Shown here: in pieces, positions 1-12,100 of the stretch
Layout: each line of letters opens with the position of its first letter
How positions within the stretch are numbered: the first letter of the stretch is position 1
Source of the DNA: Notospermus geniculatus
Lineage: Eukaryota > Nemertea > Pilidiophora > Heteronemertea > Lineidae
Direction of reading: 5' to 3'
DNA: 64,000 nt
Assembly: GCA_002633025.1 (NCBI GenBank)
Contig: NMRB01000057.1
Location: 339,704 to 403,703, forward strand
Notes under the pieces: generated by a model
Told to the model about the DNA's origin: nothing
The model's database searches: none
The model's input: the letters and a program-made list of their open reading frames with translations, nothing else
Translations under genes and position numbers: made by a program

Positions 1-865
1 CTCCAATGGTAAAAGGCAGTATCGCCACTTGTGATCCGTGGGGTGATAGCTGATAGAAGTAAAAGCTCTGTCATGTACTATCAACTATGCTGTTGTGTAG
101 AGTATTGCTGTTACTTTCATTGCTCATGCTCCCAGTTCCACAAGTGGAAATATTACGTTTTACCATTGGAGGGGTCTGTAACCTGAATCGAGCATTCCTC
201 TCCCTTCCTGAGAAACAATTATGTAGGAAGAAATCATTTTTGAAACTCGAAGCATTTTTTTAGTTCATCAGAGTTTTTAGCCTGCCATGGTATGATATTT
301 GTATTAGCAAATCATGTTGGAGTGACGGAATCCCTTCAACTTGTTTCCTTGCTTTCAATCAAATGGAACATACTGACAGATATTTCTTTTTGCAACATGA
401 ATAGAATACATCACAAACAAGCATATCTCACTTTCATATGTATCTGCTATTAACACACGTTTTTGTTCTCCTAGAAACTGACATTTATAGTCCCTTGAAA
501 GCCATATTTGTCAACCTTTATGACAATCAGTGACGATTCTGCATATGTCATTCTTTCTCATTCTAATTATAGCCTTTAGCTTCTGGCGACGCATGTCTTT
601 GCTTCGTTCAAATGATGCAGAGGTGTGAACGTATCTAGGCTGATAACAAGAGGTGCAACATACAGCTACCGGTACTCAGCTGACTAGATGTCCTGGAGAA
701 CCAGATGGAAATGTTGTCATCTGACCCATTGAACTACCCAGGGTGCCATAGGCCCCTGCTCCAAGGGGATACGGGGCTCTCCCCCAGAAGTTATGTGTGG
801 AAGAGGAATGATGATGCAGGTGGGGCAGTCAGGTCTAGGGAAAACTCGTGGGATGTTGCTGAATG

Positions 866-946
866 ATCAACAAGGGCTGTTAGATTGCCTGTGCATTGAT
901 CTGCTACGGCCTACCTGTTATGAAGTACATTTCAGCTATTGAAATG
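866..946 (+). repeat. Dispersed repeat, copy 1 (copy 2 at 3517-3581)
   Basis: A stretch reading GATCAACAAGGGCTG, then TGCCTGTGCAT, then TGTTATGAAGTACATTTCA occurs here and again at about 3517-3581. The second copy lacks about 17 internal bases. The second copy is followed directly by a half copy of the foldback element at 1402-1660. Family unknown. Confidence 0.6.
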
Positions 947-1401
947 TGAGTATTCAGCAAGGCCACTACACTTTCCTCGTATGCAACATCTGGAATTTCA
1001 ACGCTGAAAGGAATCTTCTAGGGTTACGAGAAGGGGTGCCTTGTAGGCCTAAACCCTCTGGGGTACCTTCTCCCATTATACACTTCAAATATAACAATAA
1101 AGAAATGAAAAATGCATTGATCCTGTTTCCCCATTATCAAGTGCACACTATGTCCCACAAAAGCATTATAGAATAAATGCAATAATCATGAGTGTGTTGG
1201 TTTGAAAGCATATTTTATTCACAACCTCGGCCTTCTCTTTCATCCTCTGACAATCAATTATCAACGGTGGGAAAAATGGATTCGTGATGGATGATTTACG
1301 AAGTCATTTTAAATACATTATGAATCTATGCCATGAAATGCACATGACATGCGATTGTTCACCCTTCCAAACAGTTAGAGACCTCATCACATGAAGATGC
1401 C

Positions 1402-1660
1402 TAAAGCCTGTCGCACACTGAGCTATATGCTAAGCAAAAAGTTATTCGAGAATGTTTGCTCAGCAGATAGCTCACGTGTGCGTGTATTTTCGTTGAGTTT
1501 TATGCCTTGCGGGGCTGAAAACTCACCGTAAAGCATGTATTTTTCGTTGAGAGGCAGAAAACTCAATGAAAATACGCGCACACGCGAGCTATCTGCGGAG
1601 CAAACGGTCTCGAATGACTTTTTGCTCAGCAGATAGCTCCGGTGTCCGGCAGGCTTTATC
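1402..1660. mobile_element. Foldback (MITE-like) element with long terminal inverted repeats
   Basis: The two ends are imperfect inverted copies of each other over roughly 100 bases: the left begins TAAAGCCTGTCGCACACTGA and the right ends GTCCGGCAGGCTTTA. Each arm also contains a TTTGCTCAGCAGATAGCT-like word. There is no coding capacity, so it is a non-autonomous element. A one-arm copy lies at about 3595-3705. Confidence 0.7.
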
Positions 1661-1713
1661 TTCCATCTTCCCCATCAAAATTCACCAATGTCAATCATAA
1701 GGATCGAGTGGAT

Positions 1714-1890
1714 CGAGGAGGCGCAGTGGGAGATTGTCCGACTTGTGACCAAGATAGCATGGGTTTGACACCCAGTCAAGTTGCCGCTACTCACAACTGA
1801 TCAGAAAGGATCAAGTGAAGGTGTACTGAATGAACTGATGCTCTGGAGTCCCTTCGCAGATGGGCCAGGGAAACGATGTGATGGCCTTTG
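1714..1890 (+). repeat. tRNA-derived SINE, family related to 34191-34380
   Basis: The head holds a degenerate B-box (GGGTTTGACACCC). The body (CACAACTGATCAGAAAGGAT, then TGAATGAACTG, then GGAGTCCC) matches the copy at 34191-34380 in order and spacing. It is decayed and will not give a functional tRNA. Confidence 0.55.
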
Positions 1891-1922
1891 ACACCGTGCT
1901 GCAGTAGGTGCTTGCATTTTCA

Positions 1923-2097
1923 GTGAACTAAAAGCCAAACGTACATTTGCAGCAAACCTCAATGCAGTAGGGGTATTTTTTTAAATCGACTGTCCTGGCT
2001 GAATGACGAGTCAACAGCGTTGGGTCAATTGACTTCAGAAACACCCCTACCGCATTGAGTTTTGCCTGCTGCAAATGTGCGCGTGGCCTTAGTTCAA
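1923..2097. mobile_element. Small inverted-repeat element
   Basis: The left side (TGAACTAAAAGCCA, then ACATTTGCAGCA, then CTCAATGCAGTAGGGGT) is mirrored on the right in reverse complement (ACCCCTACCGCATTGAG, then GCTGCAAATGTG, then GGCCTTAGTTCA). Arms are about 60-65 bases and no protein is encoded, so it is a probable MITE. Confidence 0.6.
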
Positions 2098-3594
2098 CCA
2101 AACTGGCAGTCACATTAAGTAGAACTGCGGCGAGAAATGCCATCTGGTGGGGCTAGCATCTGCACATGAACCCCGGGCCAATGTACTAACACAGCAGTTT
2201 GAATAATGCAAGCGGCACACAACAGCAGCCATGATTAATTGTGTAACTACAGTAGAATGCCATTCGATTCGATTCCATGTATAAACCAGTCGCAATGCAT
2301 TTTGCCATTAGGATGGGAAATTGTTTTTGACATTCAACACTGGATATGGTATTTCCCGTGAGAGACGCATTATTTGGGGAGTGTCGATTGTCAACTGATA
2401 TGAATGGCTATAAATGCTGCGATAAACTGCATCAAACTGCACACAGAATGGCTATATGAAGATGAAAACTTGAAGCAATTTTCATAAAGAACCATTGAGA
2501 ATGAGTAGCCTATTCAACACTATGATGGATATTGGCCATTTTGGTTCCTTTGATAAGCAGTTCTTGACAGAATCGAACCAAGATGGAATCCAATAGATCA
2601 TGACTATCAACCACATTGTAAATTTATTTTGTCACGTGAACATCAGCCATCCATCCAGAACCTTGTCTAAAAACAAGCATCAAATCTTCTTCAAAGTTTC
2701 ATGATGGACATCGACCCCTGACCTCTGGCCATCCACCGCCAGGATCAATCACACATCATGTCGATATCAGCGAATCAGGCTTGGGGCCGAAGCAGGTTTT
2801 TATACTCTGTTGAGATGGTACTCTGCGTAAAAACTTTATAAATGTGATCAAGATTGACAGGGGAGTCTATCACTGCATCTGTGGAAGATCTAAACTGTCA
2901 TTCAAAGGAACCTCGGCTCATGGTAAAAAAAGAGAACGTGCAGGAACACACTGAAGTGGTATGAGGGTGAAGATCATGATGATGTAGCTGATAAGGACGG
3001 CAAGCCGAGCAGAAAGGGATGTTGCTTTTTGGCCAAAATAGGACTCATATTTACTGTATGCATGCAACTTCCAAATGCCACTCAGAATCTGCATGTCTGC
3101 AATTCATAGCTGTCAACGCAAAAGCACTAAGGTTCACATGAACGCAGTTTCCAATGCAAGAGTCATATCCAACATACCACATAAAGTATATGAAGTTTCA
3201 ACCTTTCGCGTAATTGATTGATCGACGTAGCGCTATACAGGTTGCTGCTCAATTGGCTTTTTGTGCTGGCGTGATTGGCATCATTGATAAGACTGTATTC
3301 ACGTAACAAGCTTAGAAAGACAAGGAAGGCCGCTATAAAATACGGTATCAGCATCCATCAACAGTCACGGTGCAGTCGGCATGGATTTGACGTGGCCTTA
3401 GAGCCAGGTCTCCATTAACCCATCAAGTCCTAAAGCTGGCTGTAAATACAAATTCATGCCTGAAATCAGCTCGGTGAGATTTCACTGAATGTAATGCACT
3501 GGGGGATGTCGCTGGATGATCAACAAGGGCTGCCAGACTGCCTGTGCATCTGTTATGAAGTACATTTCAACTATTGAAATGGCCTCACAAGGCC

Positions 3595-3705
3595 TTGCGA
3601 GCCAGAAAAATCACCGAAAATACAAGCACACGCGAGCTATCTGCTGAGCAAACGGTCTCGAATGACTTTTTCCTCAGCAGATAGCTCCAGTGTCCGGCAG
3701 GCTTA
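3595..3705. mobile_element. One-arm copy of the 1402-1660 foldback element
   Basis: This shares long blocks with the right arm of the element at 1402-1660 (CACGCGAGCTATCTGC, GCAAACGGTCTCGAATGAC and the end GTCCGGCAGGCTTA). The left arm is absent, so it is a truncated or solo arm. Confidence 0.65.
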
Positions 3706-4109
3706 AGGCCTGCACGAAGCTGACTGAGGGCAAAGAGTTCGATCCCTTTTCACAACTTCTGATTCGAAGAACGTGTCTGATGAGCTTTTTTTCGAAAAGC
3801 GTATTAGCAAGCAAATACATGTAAATCATCTCTAATAGCCGGTGACATAAAAAGGACCAGTTCGCTTAAGCAACATCTAGCCATGACTAATGCATCATTG
3901 TGTTCTTTCACATCATCAGATCTGGGCATGATAGCCTTGAATAGAACACGTCAAGTGACATGTCATCCTGTTGACAGGATCACTACAGATAGATCAATGG
4001 CTTCATTAGAGGTGACTTTCACACGATAGTGACGGACAGCTCACTGTATCAAACTGATGTTCAATATCCACACAGATTAATACGTCAGGAATTACCCATC
4101 ATCATTACA

Positions 4110-4275
4110 GGGGCTGTCAGAGTGGGGTAGTGGAAACATCAGCGCCTGTCTCCACTAAGATTCTGAGTTCGATCCGCGGTTGAAACCATTCCTCATGAGA
4201 GGGCAAATCTGATGGTGCCTGATTCCTCCGGGTCCTCCAGTTTCCTCCTGCAGGACATTTATTCACCAAAAACTT
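4110..4275 (+). repeat. tRNA-derived SINE (family 2)
   Basis: It opens GTCAGAGTGGGGTAGTGGAA, contains a B-box-like GAGTTCGATCC, and continues into a TCCTCCAGTTTCCTCCTGC tail block. Similar units occur at 5868-6022, 10190-10330, 11402-11840 and 33405-33480. The tRNA fold is not preserved. Confidence 0.6.
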
Positions 4276-4283
4276 TCTATAAA

Positions 4284-4560
4284 GCCACGGTAGTGTAATG
4301 GTTCGGGTCTCTGACTAGTGGTCAGAGGTCCTGGGTTTGAATCCCACTGGGTGTGGGACTTTGGGCAGGTCTCTTTGCCTCACTGACCTCTCTCACCCAG
4401 TAAATGGGCACTTGATGGAAATGCTCGATTGAGCACTGAATGATCTAAGCTCTATGAAAGGTTTCAGGATAGACTGGGGTTAAAGTGTAAAGTCGGATGA
4501 CAATCTCTACCATTGTTTTATCAGACTATAAACCCTAAACTTTAACTTCAACTTTACTGC
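4284..4560 (+). repeat. tRNA-derived SINE (family 4)
   Basis: The head has an A-box-like TAGTGTAATGGTTCGGGTC and a B-box-like GGGTTTGAATCCC. A body of about 200 bases ends in simple ACTTTAACTTCAACTTTACT sequence, as SINE tails often do. Confidence 0.6.
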
Positions 4561-4604
4561 CGTATTCTGTGGCGCTCGGCTCTAAACATCAGTATTTTTC
4601 ATCA

Positions 4605-4660
4605 TCATTAGATCTACAGATCTACAGATCTATAGATCTTTCATCATCATACAGATCTAC
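4605..4660. repeat. Short AGATCTAC-type simple repeat
   Basis: AGATCTAC/AGATCTAT words repeat several times, interrupted by CATCATCAT. Confidence 0.7.
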
Positions 4661-5002
4661 CCAGTTCAAATCTTGATCTCCAGCAATGCACAATCCGACC
4701 TCTTCTTACTGGCAGAAATAGGAGGTTATTGAGCAATGATTTATTCTGACCAGCGGTGCTTATATCAGCCGCGTGTTTTCCTTCCTTGTTTTGCCACGCA
4801 ACATTTTGTTGACACAGCCATCTTTGATCACATGACTCATCCGATATCTTGGCTTCGCCACTGATATGTTGATTATCTAAGGAATGAAATATTAATGAGA
4901 TTTGCATCAACACTGCTGCATATTTCAAATAGAGGTCCTGTTTTCTTGCTACAGCAGGGGCGGTCACATGCGCTGTTTATATTTTAAGTATTTCGCCGAG
5001 GA

Positions 5003-5400
5003 GCCTTAACAGCCTAGTGACTACCACCTCGGCTTTTAGCAATTGGCAGGTCACGGGTTTGAATCCCAGCCTCTGTAGGATTAATGATCGCATCCCTGGC
5101 GCAAGTTTGGCAGTTATCACGTCTGCTTATCAAAGCGGCAGATCTCGGGTTCGAATCCCGGGCCATATGGGATTAACCATCCCATCCGTGGCTCTTAAGT
5201 CATCACATGGGACAGTAAGCCTTTGGCTCTTGCACCTTGTGCTTCAAGGGCAAGGGCAACTAGACCCCATCCAAGTGAGGAACATGATCATGTTCCTCGA
5301 TCATGTTCCTCACTTGGATGGGGTGGCCTATTATATATTCCATACTCACAGGGTCAAATGGCTTCAGCTGAATCAAAGTTCTCCACAGCTTTTTTTCTAA
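5003..5400 (+). repeat. Two tandem tRNA-derived SINE heads (family 1)
   Basis: Two successive B-box blocks are present (GGGTTTGAATCCC at about 5054 and GGGTTCGAATCCCGGGCCAT at about 5147), each followed by a GGATTAA block and the second by the body word CATGGGACAGTAAGC. The same family is seen at 7178-7440 and 11095-11340. A 127-residue open frame across it is accidental. Confidence 0.6.
5264..5324. repeat. 61-bp near-perfect palindrome in the SINE tail
   Basis: ACCCCATCCAAGTGAGGAAC is mirrored by GTTCCTCACTTGGATGGGGT around a short centre. It looks like a snap-back copy of part of the SINE body, because the word CCCCATACAAGTGAGGAAC also occurs, unmirrored, in the SINE near 11255. Confidence 0.75.
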
Positions 5401-5867
5401 TTCAAAACTGGATCATTAATATACATCCAGTTGAAATCACCATGGTCCATCTTAGATGTCAGCATTTATGAAACTTCACTGAAATTTGTGTTTCTAATGA
5501 GCAGAATAGATTTCATCAATAATCACTGGTAATTAATTTTATGACCAATGGTATCAATTTCATTATAACTAAATCAACTAGTTTCACTACCTGAATGGCA
5601 AATGCAATTACTCACAGCTATTAATTGATTGCCGACTCAGGTGGCGACCCACCAATATAAATGATTCTAACGGCAAAGTCGATCCACACACGCAGTTCAT
5701 CAGGATCATTGCTGTCACATGAGAAGCGGTGGAATACGAATTAGCTTGCTCTGGCACGTTAATACCTTGCTCCGAGACAACACCTAGATTTTACTACCTT
5801 ATGGTGATTGGGCGCCATGAAAACAGTGTGCATGTTCATTTCAACTTGTGAGATGGACATGATTTCA

Positions 5868-6022
5868 GAGTGGTGAAATGGAAACATTGGCGCCTGTCAT
5901 ACCTGAGGTTCTGGGTTCGATCCCCGGTAGGACTCATATGTGATAGGGAGTGACTCTCCGACAGTGCATGTTTTCTCCAGGCACTCTGGTTTCCTTTGTT
6001 CCTCTCAGATATGCAGTGCATA
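5868..6022 (+). repeat. tRNA-derived SINE (family 2), cut by the next element
   Basis: CAGAGTGGTGAAATGGAAAC, B-box GGGTTCGATCCCCGG and the tail block CACTCTGGTTTCC are present. It stops at the inverted-repeat element that begins at about 6023. Confidence 0.6.
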
Positions 6023-6315
6023 AAGGTGCCCACTCCAGGTCAACATTGCATCCTGAAGCAACTCGCAGCAACTTGCTTTCCGGGGATGGAAGCAACTCGG
6101 AGTCACTGATCAGTTGTCAATTTTGTCGACCTGAGGGCGCTTGCATCTCCGAGCAACTGCCGGATGCATCATGAGCGTGCTGTTTGAGGTATAACTGCCA
6201 GCTGCTCCGAGTTCCTCTCAATTGCTGAAATGTCGACCTGCGCGTGGTGTTTTTTTTTATCTGCGATGGTTCCGTCGAGTTGCTTCAAGATGCAATGTCG
6301 ACCTGTGGGCACCTT
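6023..6315. mobile_element. Inverted-repeat element (MITE-like)
   Basis: The left end AAGGTGCCCACTCCAGGTCA is mirrored by TGTCGACCTGTGGGCACCTT on the right. Further in, CATTGCATCCTGAAGCAACT pairs with AGTTGCTTCAAGATGCAATG. Terminal repeats are about 40 bases and nothing is encoded. Confidence 0.65.
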
Positions 6316-6374
6316 AAGCAACAAACCCAACCCAGTTGTGTATACTTTTTGGAACAAGTACCAGCTCGGACAGT

Positions 6375-6538
6375 TTTCTCAACTCTTTCCTTATTCTCCC
6401 TGACAAGTAAACTGGTTTCTCAACTCTTTCCTTATTCTCCCTGACAAGTAAACTGGTTTCTCAACTCTTTCCTTATTCTCCCTGACAAGTAAACTGGTTT
6501 CTCAACTCTTTCCTTATTCTCCCTGACAAGTAAACTGG
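6375..6538 (+). repeat. Tandem repeat, 41 bp x 4
   Basis: Four copies of a 41-bp unit beginning TTTCTCAACTCTTTCCTTAT, starting at 6375, 6416, 6457 and 6498. The copies are essentially identical, so the array is young. Confidence 0.9.
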
Positions 6539-7177
6539 CCAATTCTGGCACTTGTTCTGAGAGGCATGTAGGCAAATGTGCCATTTCCGATTGTCATCAC
6601 ATGCTAAACTGTGACGCAGTTTGTGATATTTTTTGTACCCAAAACACACGGAGACACACCCTATCCAAATACTACTACTCATTCTGACATTCCCAAAACA
6701 AATCTCAAAGGATTTCCACAAGAAATAAGTTTGTCATTAAAATATCATATTCACGTCTGCCCTTCTGCCAAAATCGAATAATCAAAAGTCATACGTCGTC
6801 ATCCACAACACGTTGAAAATATCATTCTGGAAATATCAATATATTGAAACACATAAATCATATCTTGGTAACTTTACATCACCAGGTATCTCCAAACTAA
6901 AGATCACCTAATACACCGCTTGCCAAGTGAAAAATGGATAATGAAGACACAAAACATCATTCTCTGCTGCATGTATCATCTTACTTGCCTTAAAGGTCAG
7001 ATATGTTTGAAGGACTCATATTCCAGCCCTCTTTGGCCACTGATGCTCTTTCCCATTATTGAGGACAAAGACTAGACATGACAGAAGCTTCTGTGCCATG
7101 TGTGCCCATCCAGCATTCAAGTTCAGATGGGGACAAAATGCAACAGCAATGGAATGCCAAACATGGTTCTTCACCAC

Positions 7178-7440
7178 TTTGAGGAGCCTTGATAGGCCAA
7201 TGGTTACCATGTCCCCTTATTGAGCAGTAAGTCGCGGGTTTGAATCCCGGGCCATACAGGATTAATCATCCCTGGCTCTTCAGTCTGATCCCATGGGATC
7301 AGTAAGCTTTTGCAAGGGGAAGTAAATGACCCCATGAGGAGCTTGAGATGGCCTCCTCCATACTTAAAGGGACAATAAATCTATGGCTTCGGCCCTGACG
7401 GAAAAGTTTGATACAACAGCATTGCCTCTGGTGTGGAATA
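7178..7440 (+). repeat. tRNA-derived SINE (family 1)
   Basis: A-box-like GGCCAATGGTTACC and B-box GGGTTTGAATCCCGGGCCAT are followed by the family body (CATGGGATCAGTAAGC, then GACCCCATGAGGAGC). Same family as 5003-5400 and 11095-11340. Confidence 0.65.
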
Positions 7441-7814
7441 CAGAATGTGAAGTAAGGGAGTAAATCCGCAAGAAGAAGAAAACCCTTCATCTGAATTATG
7501 CCATGACAAGGCCTGTGTAATTCAGTGTCAATTTGATCACCTTCCTTTTCAGAACAGGTTCATCTGTCATGTCTGTACATTTCATCTACAGAAATAAAGA
7601 ATTAAGAAAGGTTCCTTGTACACCCATCTCAGTGAACCAAAAGGCACGCACAACAGAACATTCTCAGCAGCCAGAACTACTGTTGCCATGACTCCAGTTC
7701 CCCGTGTTCGCTGGTCAGTGAATAAGATAACCAAAGATGTGTTGCAAGGATTCAGAGGAAAATTGTTTTCCATGCATTTCCCTCAACTGCTGCACCCATT
7801 TTTATTTTCTGCCA

Positions 7815-8060
7815 GTTGGTGCATCAAGTATACCTTCATTTTCTGCAGTGCATATTTCATGCAATGCATCATTCCTGCACCAGGGTCATGTGCATCAAAC
7901 ATACCTTCATTTTCTGTACTGCATATGTGATGCAATGCACCTTTCATGCACCAATAACCTGAGGCATATGCACCAATAACCTGAGGCATATGCTTCAAAC
8001 ATACCTTCATTTTCTGTAGTGCTTATGACGTGATGCATCATTCATGCAGCAGGTATACTC
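7815..8060 (+). repeat. Diverged tandem repeat, about 75-95 bp x 3
   Basis: The word ATACCTTCATTTTCTG recurs at about 7829, 7901 and 7999, each time followed by TGCATAT-like and ATGCATCATTC-like words. A 22-bp subunit (GCACCAATAACCTGAGGCATAT) is itself duplicated at about 7948 and 7970. Confidence 0.75.
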
Positions 8061-9104
8061 CCATATATGCTCAATTCATGCATCTACATTCAGCCTAGTT
8101 TTTGCTACAGGACTGTCTGTCTACTGGGTTCTACTACATGTACACACTCCCTTCCAATAGATAACTGACAGAACTGTGTAAACATTCTGTTTTACAAAAG
8201 CAGTTTCTAATCATTGGTTGACAGATGAGACATTGGCATTCTAACCCTAGATTTGCCTCAGTGTGATAAAAACAGAACCTCTCAGCTTCAGCTCTCTTGC
8301 ATTTAGCTCACTTACATAATTAATCCTTGATATCAGCGCTTCTGATATTGACGGAATGCATTTATCAAGTAATTGATCTGAATAATGTAACAATTGATAA
8401 AACAGTAATGACAAGGCATCAGAGATGCATCGATTTTTAAAACAATTATTGACGACATGAAGTAATTTCAAGTAGTATAGAATACTTCTAATCCTTAGTT
8501 TAGTATCAGCTGTCTGAAAACATGCATTTTTGTTTGATTAGGAAGAAAGCTTGCCCAGTGAGCTTGTGAGGAGGACATCTCTTACAAGTGTGGCCCAGCA
8601 AGTAAGAGTGCAACACAACATGTCACTCAAGTTCAAAACCTCAATTGTAAACTGCAAATTTTGGTCAAATGATATTGTGCTCCAAATCCTCAACATGGCC
8701 AAATGGTCATGATAAACCACGCCACCCTTTTTTTGGCGTAATGAAGCATGAATACAATTGCTATAACAGGTTGCAGTTCATCACAACCACATCATCAAGT
8801 CAGCATCATCTACCTTCAGGAAGAAGACAGCGTAACTTTCCACACTTACTCCAGATTTCAAAATCGTCCTACCACTTATTTCTGTTGCCATGGCAATGGC
8901 ACCATTCCAATTTAGATTCGATGGGAAATTATTTGATTGGATGATTTATACTGTTGGTGTTGGTAATCTATAACCTTTTAGTCGCTTGGTTAACCATTAA
9001 CCCATCCTAACCAAACATGGGCTGCAGCAGATAGTAAAATACCTTTCACACCGTATTTCTTCAATTCTGGAATATGACGCAAAACTTATTGTAGGTTTAC
9101 ATAC

Positions 9105-12100
9105 CATTGAGAATTCATTGAACTTGGTGATGTCTTTGGTGATTCTGAACATCATCTTTCCGAAATTCCTCGCCCAGCCGCTTATCCTGAAAAAATATGA
9201 TTGAAAAAGCAAAATAAAATCCAACTGTATTGTCAAATACATCAGTGACAGATGCACTCTTGGAATGAAGCCACTGGATTTCATCTTGTTCAAATGATGT
9301 TACAGTTCAGTTTTTAGGGCTGACTCAATAAGTCAAGGTGAATATTTAGGACTGCAGTCCATACTACTATCTATATCTTTGCAAGGCTAAATGCAATTCA
9401 ATAGCTTTCTGATATACATGAGTGATGGGTAAAGAATAACGGGTGGAAGGATGGAAGCCACTGTCCTTTTCAAATGATGTTACTGCTCAACTTTTATGGC
9501 TGACCCAATGATAAGTCAAGGTGAATATTAAGACCATTTCCTTCTACAGTGTATATCTTGGGATGGAAGTTCAATTAAGGCTGAATGCAGATGTTCCATT
9601 CAGCCGTTTCCATGCTTTTTGCACCCATGAAAGCTGCTGCAAGTCAATATATGTTGACAGCGGGGATATCTCAAAATACGATCTCAGTTAACAAGTGTGG
9701 CATTGATCCACTGATCATTCAATAAAAAACTGATGATGGGTTTACATGTACTACAAGCAATAATAGGCCTAAAGGAACAGCTGTGTACAGACTCATTTTC
9801 CACAAGGCCTGTCTGTTATCATCAAATGCATCAACTGACAATTTATGGGCCTAATTTTATGAAATGTCCTAATGCAGTTCATAGTCAATTTATCTATTTT
9901 TCACTAGATATTGTAGGCTATATGCAATCATTTTTTTACGCAGATAACAAAATGCTGGAGAGATGACAAATTGGCCTGTGAATACTCAAACCATTAAATA
10001 CTAGCCTCACAGTTGTGCCTGTTGATTTCATGGTCAGACTTACATAAGAGGGTGTGATCGGCCCATTTTGTTGTAGCCGAGAGAATCCCTCTCCATACTA
10101 TTATGGTTGGACAGAGCCTAGAAATATTGGTGGCTGCATTCTCAGGTGTGAAAATGTTATGACTCTGCATACATTCCAGAAACCAAGTTGGGATGTCATT
10201 GTGGTGCAGTGAAAAGATCTGTGGCTACCACCAATGAGGTCATAGGTTTGATGCCAGCCAGCCAGTCACTTTTATGTGGTTGGGAGAGGGTGATTTCTGG
10301 GGTCCACTGGTTTCCTCCTACATTATGTACGGTAAATATCACCCCATGGTCTTATGAATAAAGACTAGCAAATGCTTTTACTTCAGATCTGTGCAGCATT
10401 TCCTAGTGCATTTGTATTGCAAAATTCAAGTAAAAGCATTTACTACCGGTAGTCTTTATTCGTAGGACCCAATATTGTTTGATGAGCACATAGAATACGA
10501 GTAATTCCCTGCGTTGGTGCTTGTAATCCTGACATACTATTGTAATTAAACCGTTCCCAATGAATGGGTGGACTTTTTCCAGGAAAGTCACTTTGCCATA
10601 TTTCGCCTATCAGAAGATACTGTATCACACCCTTGTGTATTTCACCATGCACTCATGTACATGTACACCTTCATATGCAACACACACATGGTGCATATCT
10701 TTCAAAACCATTGAAGTTCCACCAACGTATAGTAGAATCTATCGATCAGTTTCTATATAATTCTAGTTTATTGATGGCACACATTTTATGCTACATCATG
10801 ATGCATGACATGAAAACAAATCAATGCATAGATGACATCAAATTGCACGCCCCGAGGGAAAAGATGGGATAGGCTCCGAGATTCAATGGCATGAACGTCT
10901 AAATACAGCATGAAAAGCCTGTGGCAATTTTTAGACAAATATAAACTCCTCCCCCAAATATGTGAAAAATATCAGGTCTGTCAGTGCTGATAGGAAGTGC
11001 TTTTTTAAAAAGAAACAATAAAAACACAGCATCATTTTTTATCTTACCAGATGTTAGTTTTCATGAAAAAGAGATGTTGGCTCATAGGATTTGAGAGAAG
11101 CCTTGATAGCTTAGTGGTTATCACGTTTGCTTAGCAAGTGGCAGGTCCTGGGTTCAAATCCCAGGCCATCTGATTAATCATCTGTGGTTCTTCAGTCCGT
11201 TGCATGGGACAGTAAAAAGCTGTGGTGCCTTTGCAAACAAGTAAAACACCCCATACAAGTGAGGAACAAGAGTAGCCTGAGATGGCCTCTTCCGTACTTA
11301 TACCAGGGGCAACAATGCTATGGCTGAAGGAAAAATCTGATGCATTACAACACAATATAAAAGAGGATTTCTGACTGACAAGATTAAAGTTATGAAAGTT
11401 TGTCAGAGTGGTACAGACATGACAGAGGAAACGTTGGGGCTTCTCACCCCTGAGGTTCCGGGTTCGATCCCCGGACAGACCCACACTTCATACGAGTGAC
11501 ATAGAGGTGGACTCCCGGGTCCATATTCATACACATACAGTGATCCCTCGCTCTTACGAACCTCAATTTTACGAAATCCTGGATATTACGAACCCAATGC
11601 TTGGCTCCCAAAATTCATGCCCCATGGAAAAATCAAACTCCTCGTTAGTACGAAGTATGAACTTAACCCTTGGACCCTGAAGTGTTCGTTATAGCGAGGG
11701 AGCACTGTACTTCAGTCAAAGTTACTTATCTTTTGTGTTGAAGGATAGGTGTGCCACACTTAGACTTAGGTAGTTTTATGAATATGGGCCCAGGTCACTC
11801 TGGTTTCCTCCTGCTGTATATTAAAATTCATCCAATGTTGTTTCTACGTCACATTTTCAGAGCACTCTAATTTCCTATTGATGATTATGCCATATCAGGC
11901 ACTCAGCTGTCAGTTCAATATTTTAATAATAATGACAATTTTGTTGTGTCTGAAATGCGGAGTGATAGGCCTATGCAAATACTATTTAAACTGGCTCATC
12001 AGACTCAATATAAATGGCTCACAACATGAGAACAAACATCAAGGTGTATGACGATTTAACAGTCGATATTCCCATGATGGCAACTCCTGACACCAGCTGC

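Larger units (their letters stand above)
1..9104. other. Repeat-rich stretch without a recognisable exon
   Basis: I see no convincing coding exon here on either strand. The stretch holds several tRNA-derived SINEs, foldback elements and tandem repeats, listed separately. If the candidate gene with exons at 9105-9186 and 13403-13503 (minus) is real, its downstream exons should lie here or beyond the left edge. I could not recognise them. Confidence 0.5.
11402..11840 (+). repeat. tRNA-derived SINE (family 2) split by nested insertions
   Basis: The head (GTCAGAGTGGTACAGACATG, B-box GGGTTCGATCCCCGG) runs to about 11516. The family's tail block (CACTCTGGTTTCCTCCTGC) resumes at about 11796. The roughly 275 bases between are the inverted-repeat element at 11517-11791, which carries another element inside it. 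Confidence 0.65.

Noticed and set aside
5017-5400. 127-codon plus-strand frame
   Set aside because: It lies entirely in two tandem tRNA-derived SINE heads and a palindromic tail.
8247-8471. Possible next exon of the alpha2/delta-like gene on the minus strand
   Set aside because: An open stretch ends at a GTAAGT donor, but the phase from exon 9105-9186 leads to a stop codon after 14 codons. Not accepted.
11095-11190. tRNA gene
   Set aside because: A- and B-box-like sequences are present, but the acceptor stem does not pair and the unit is a repeated SINE with a long body.
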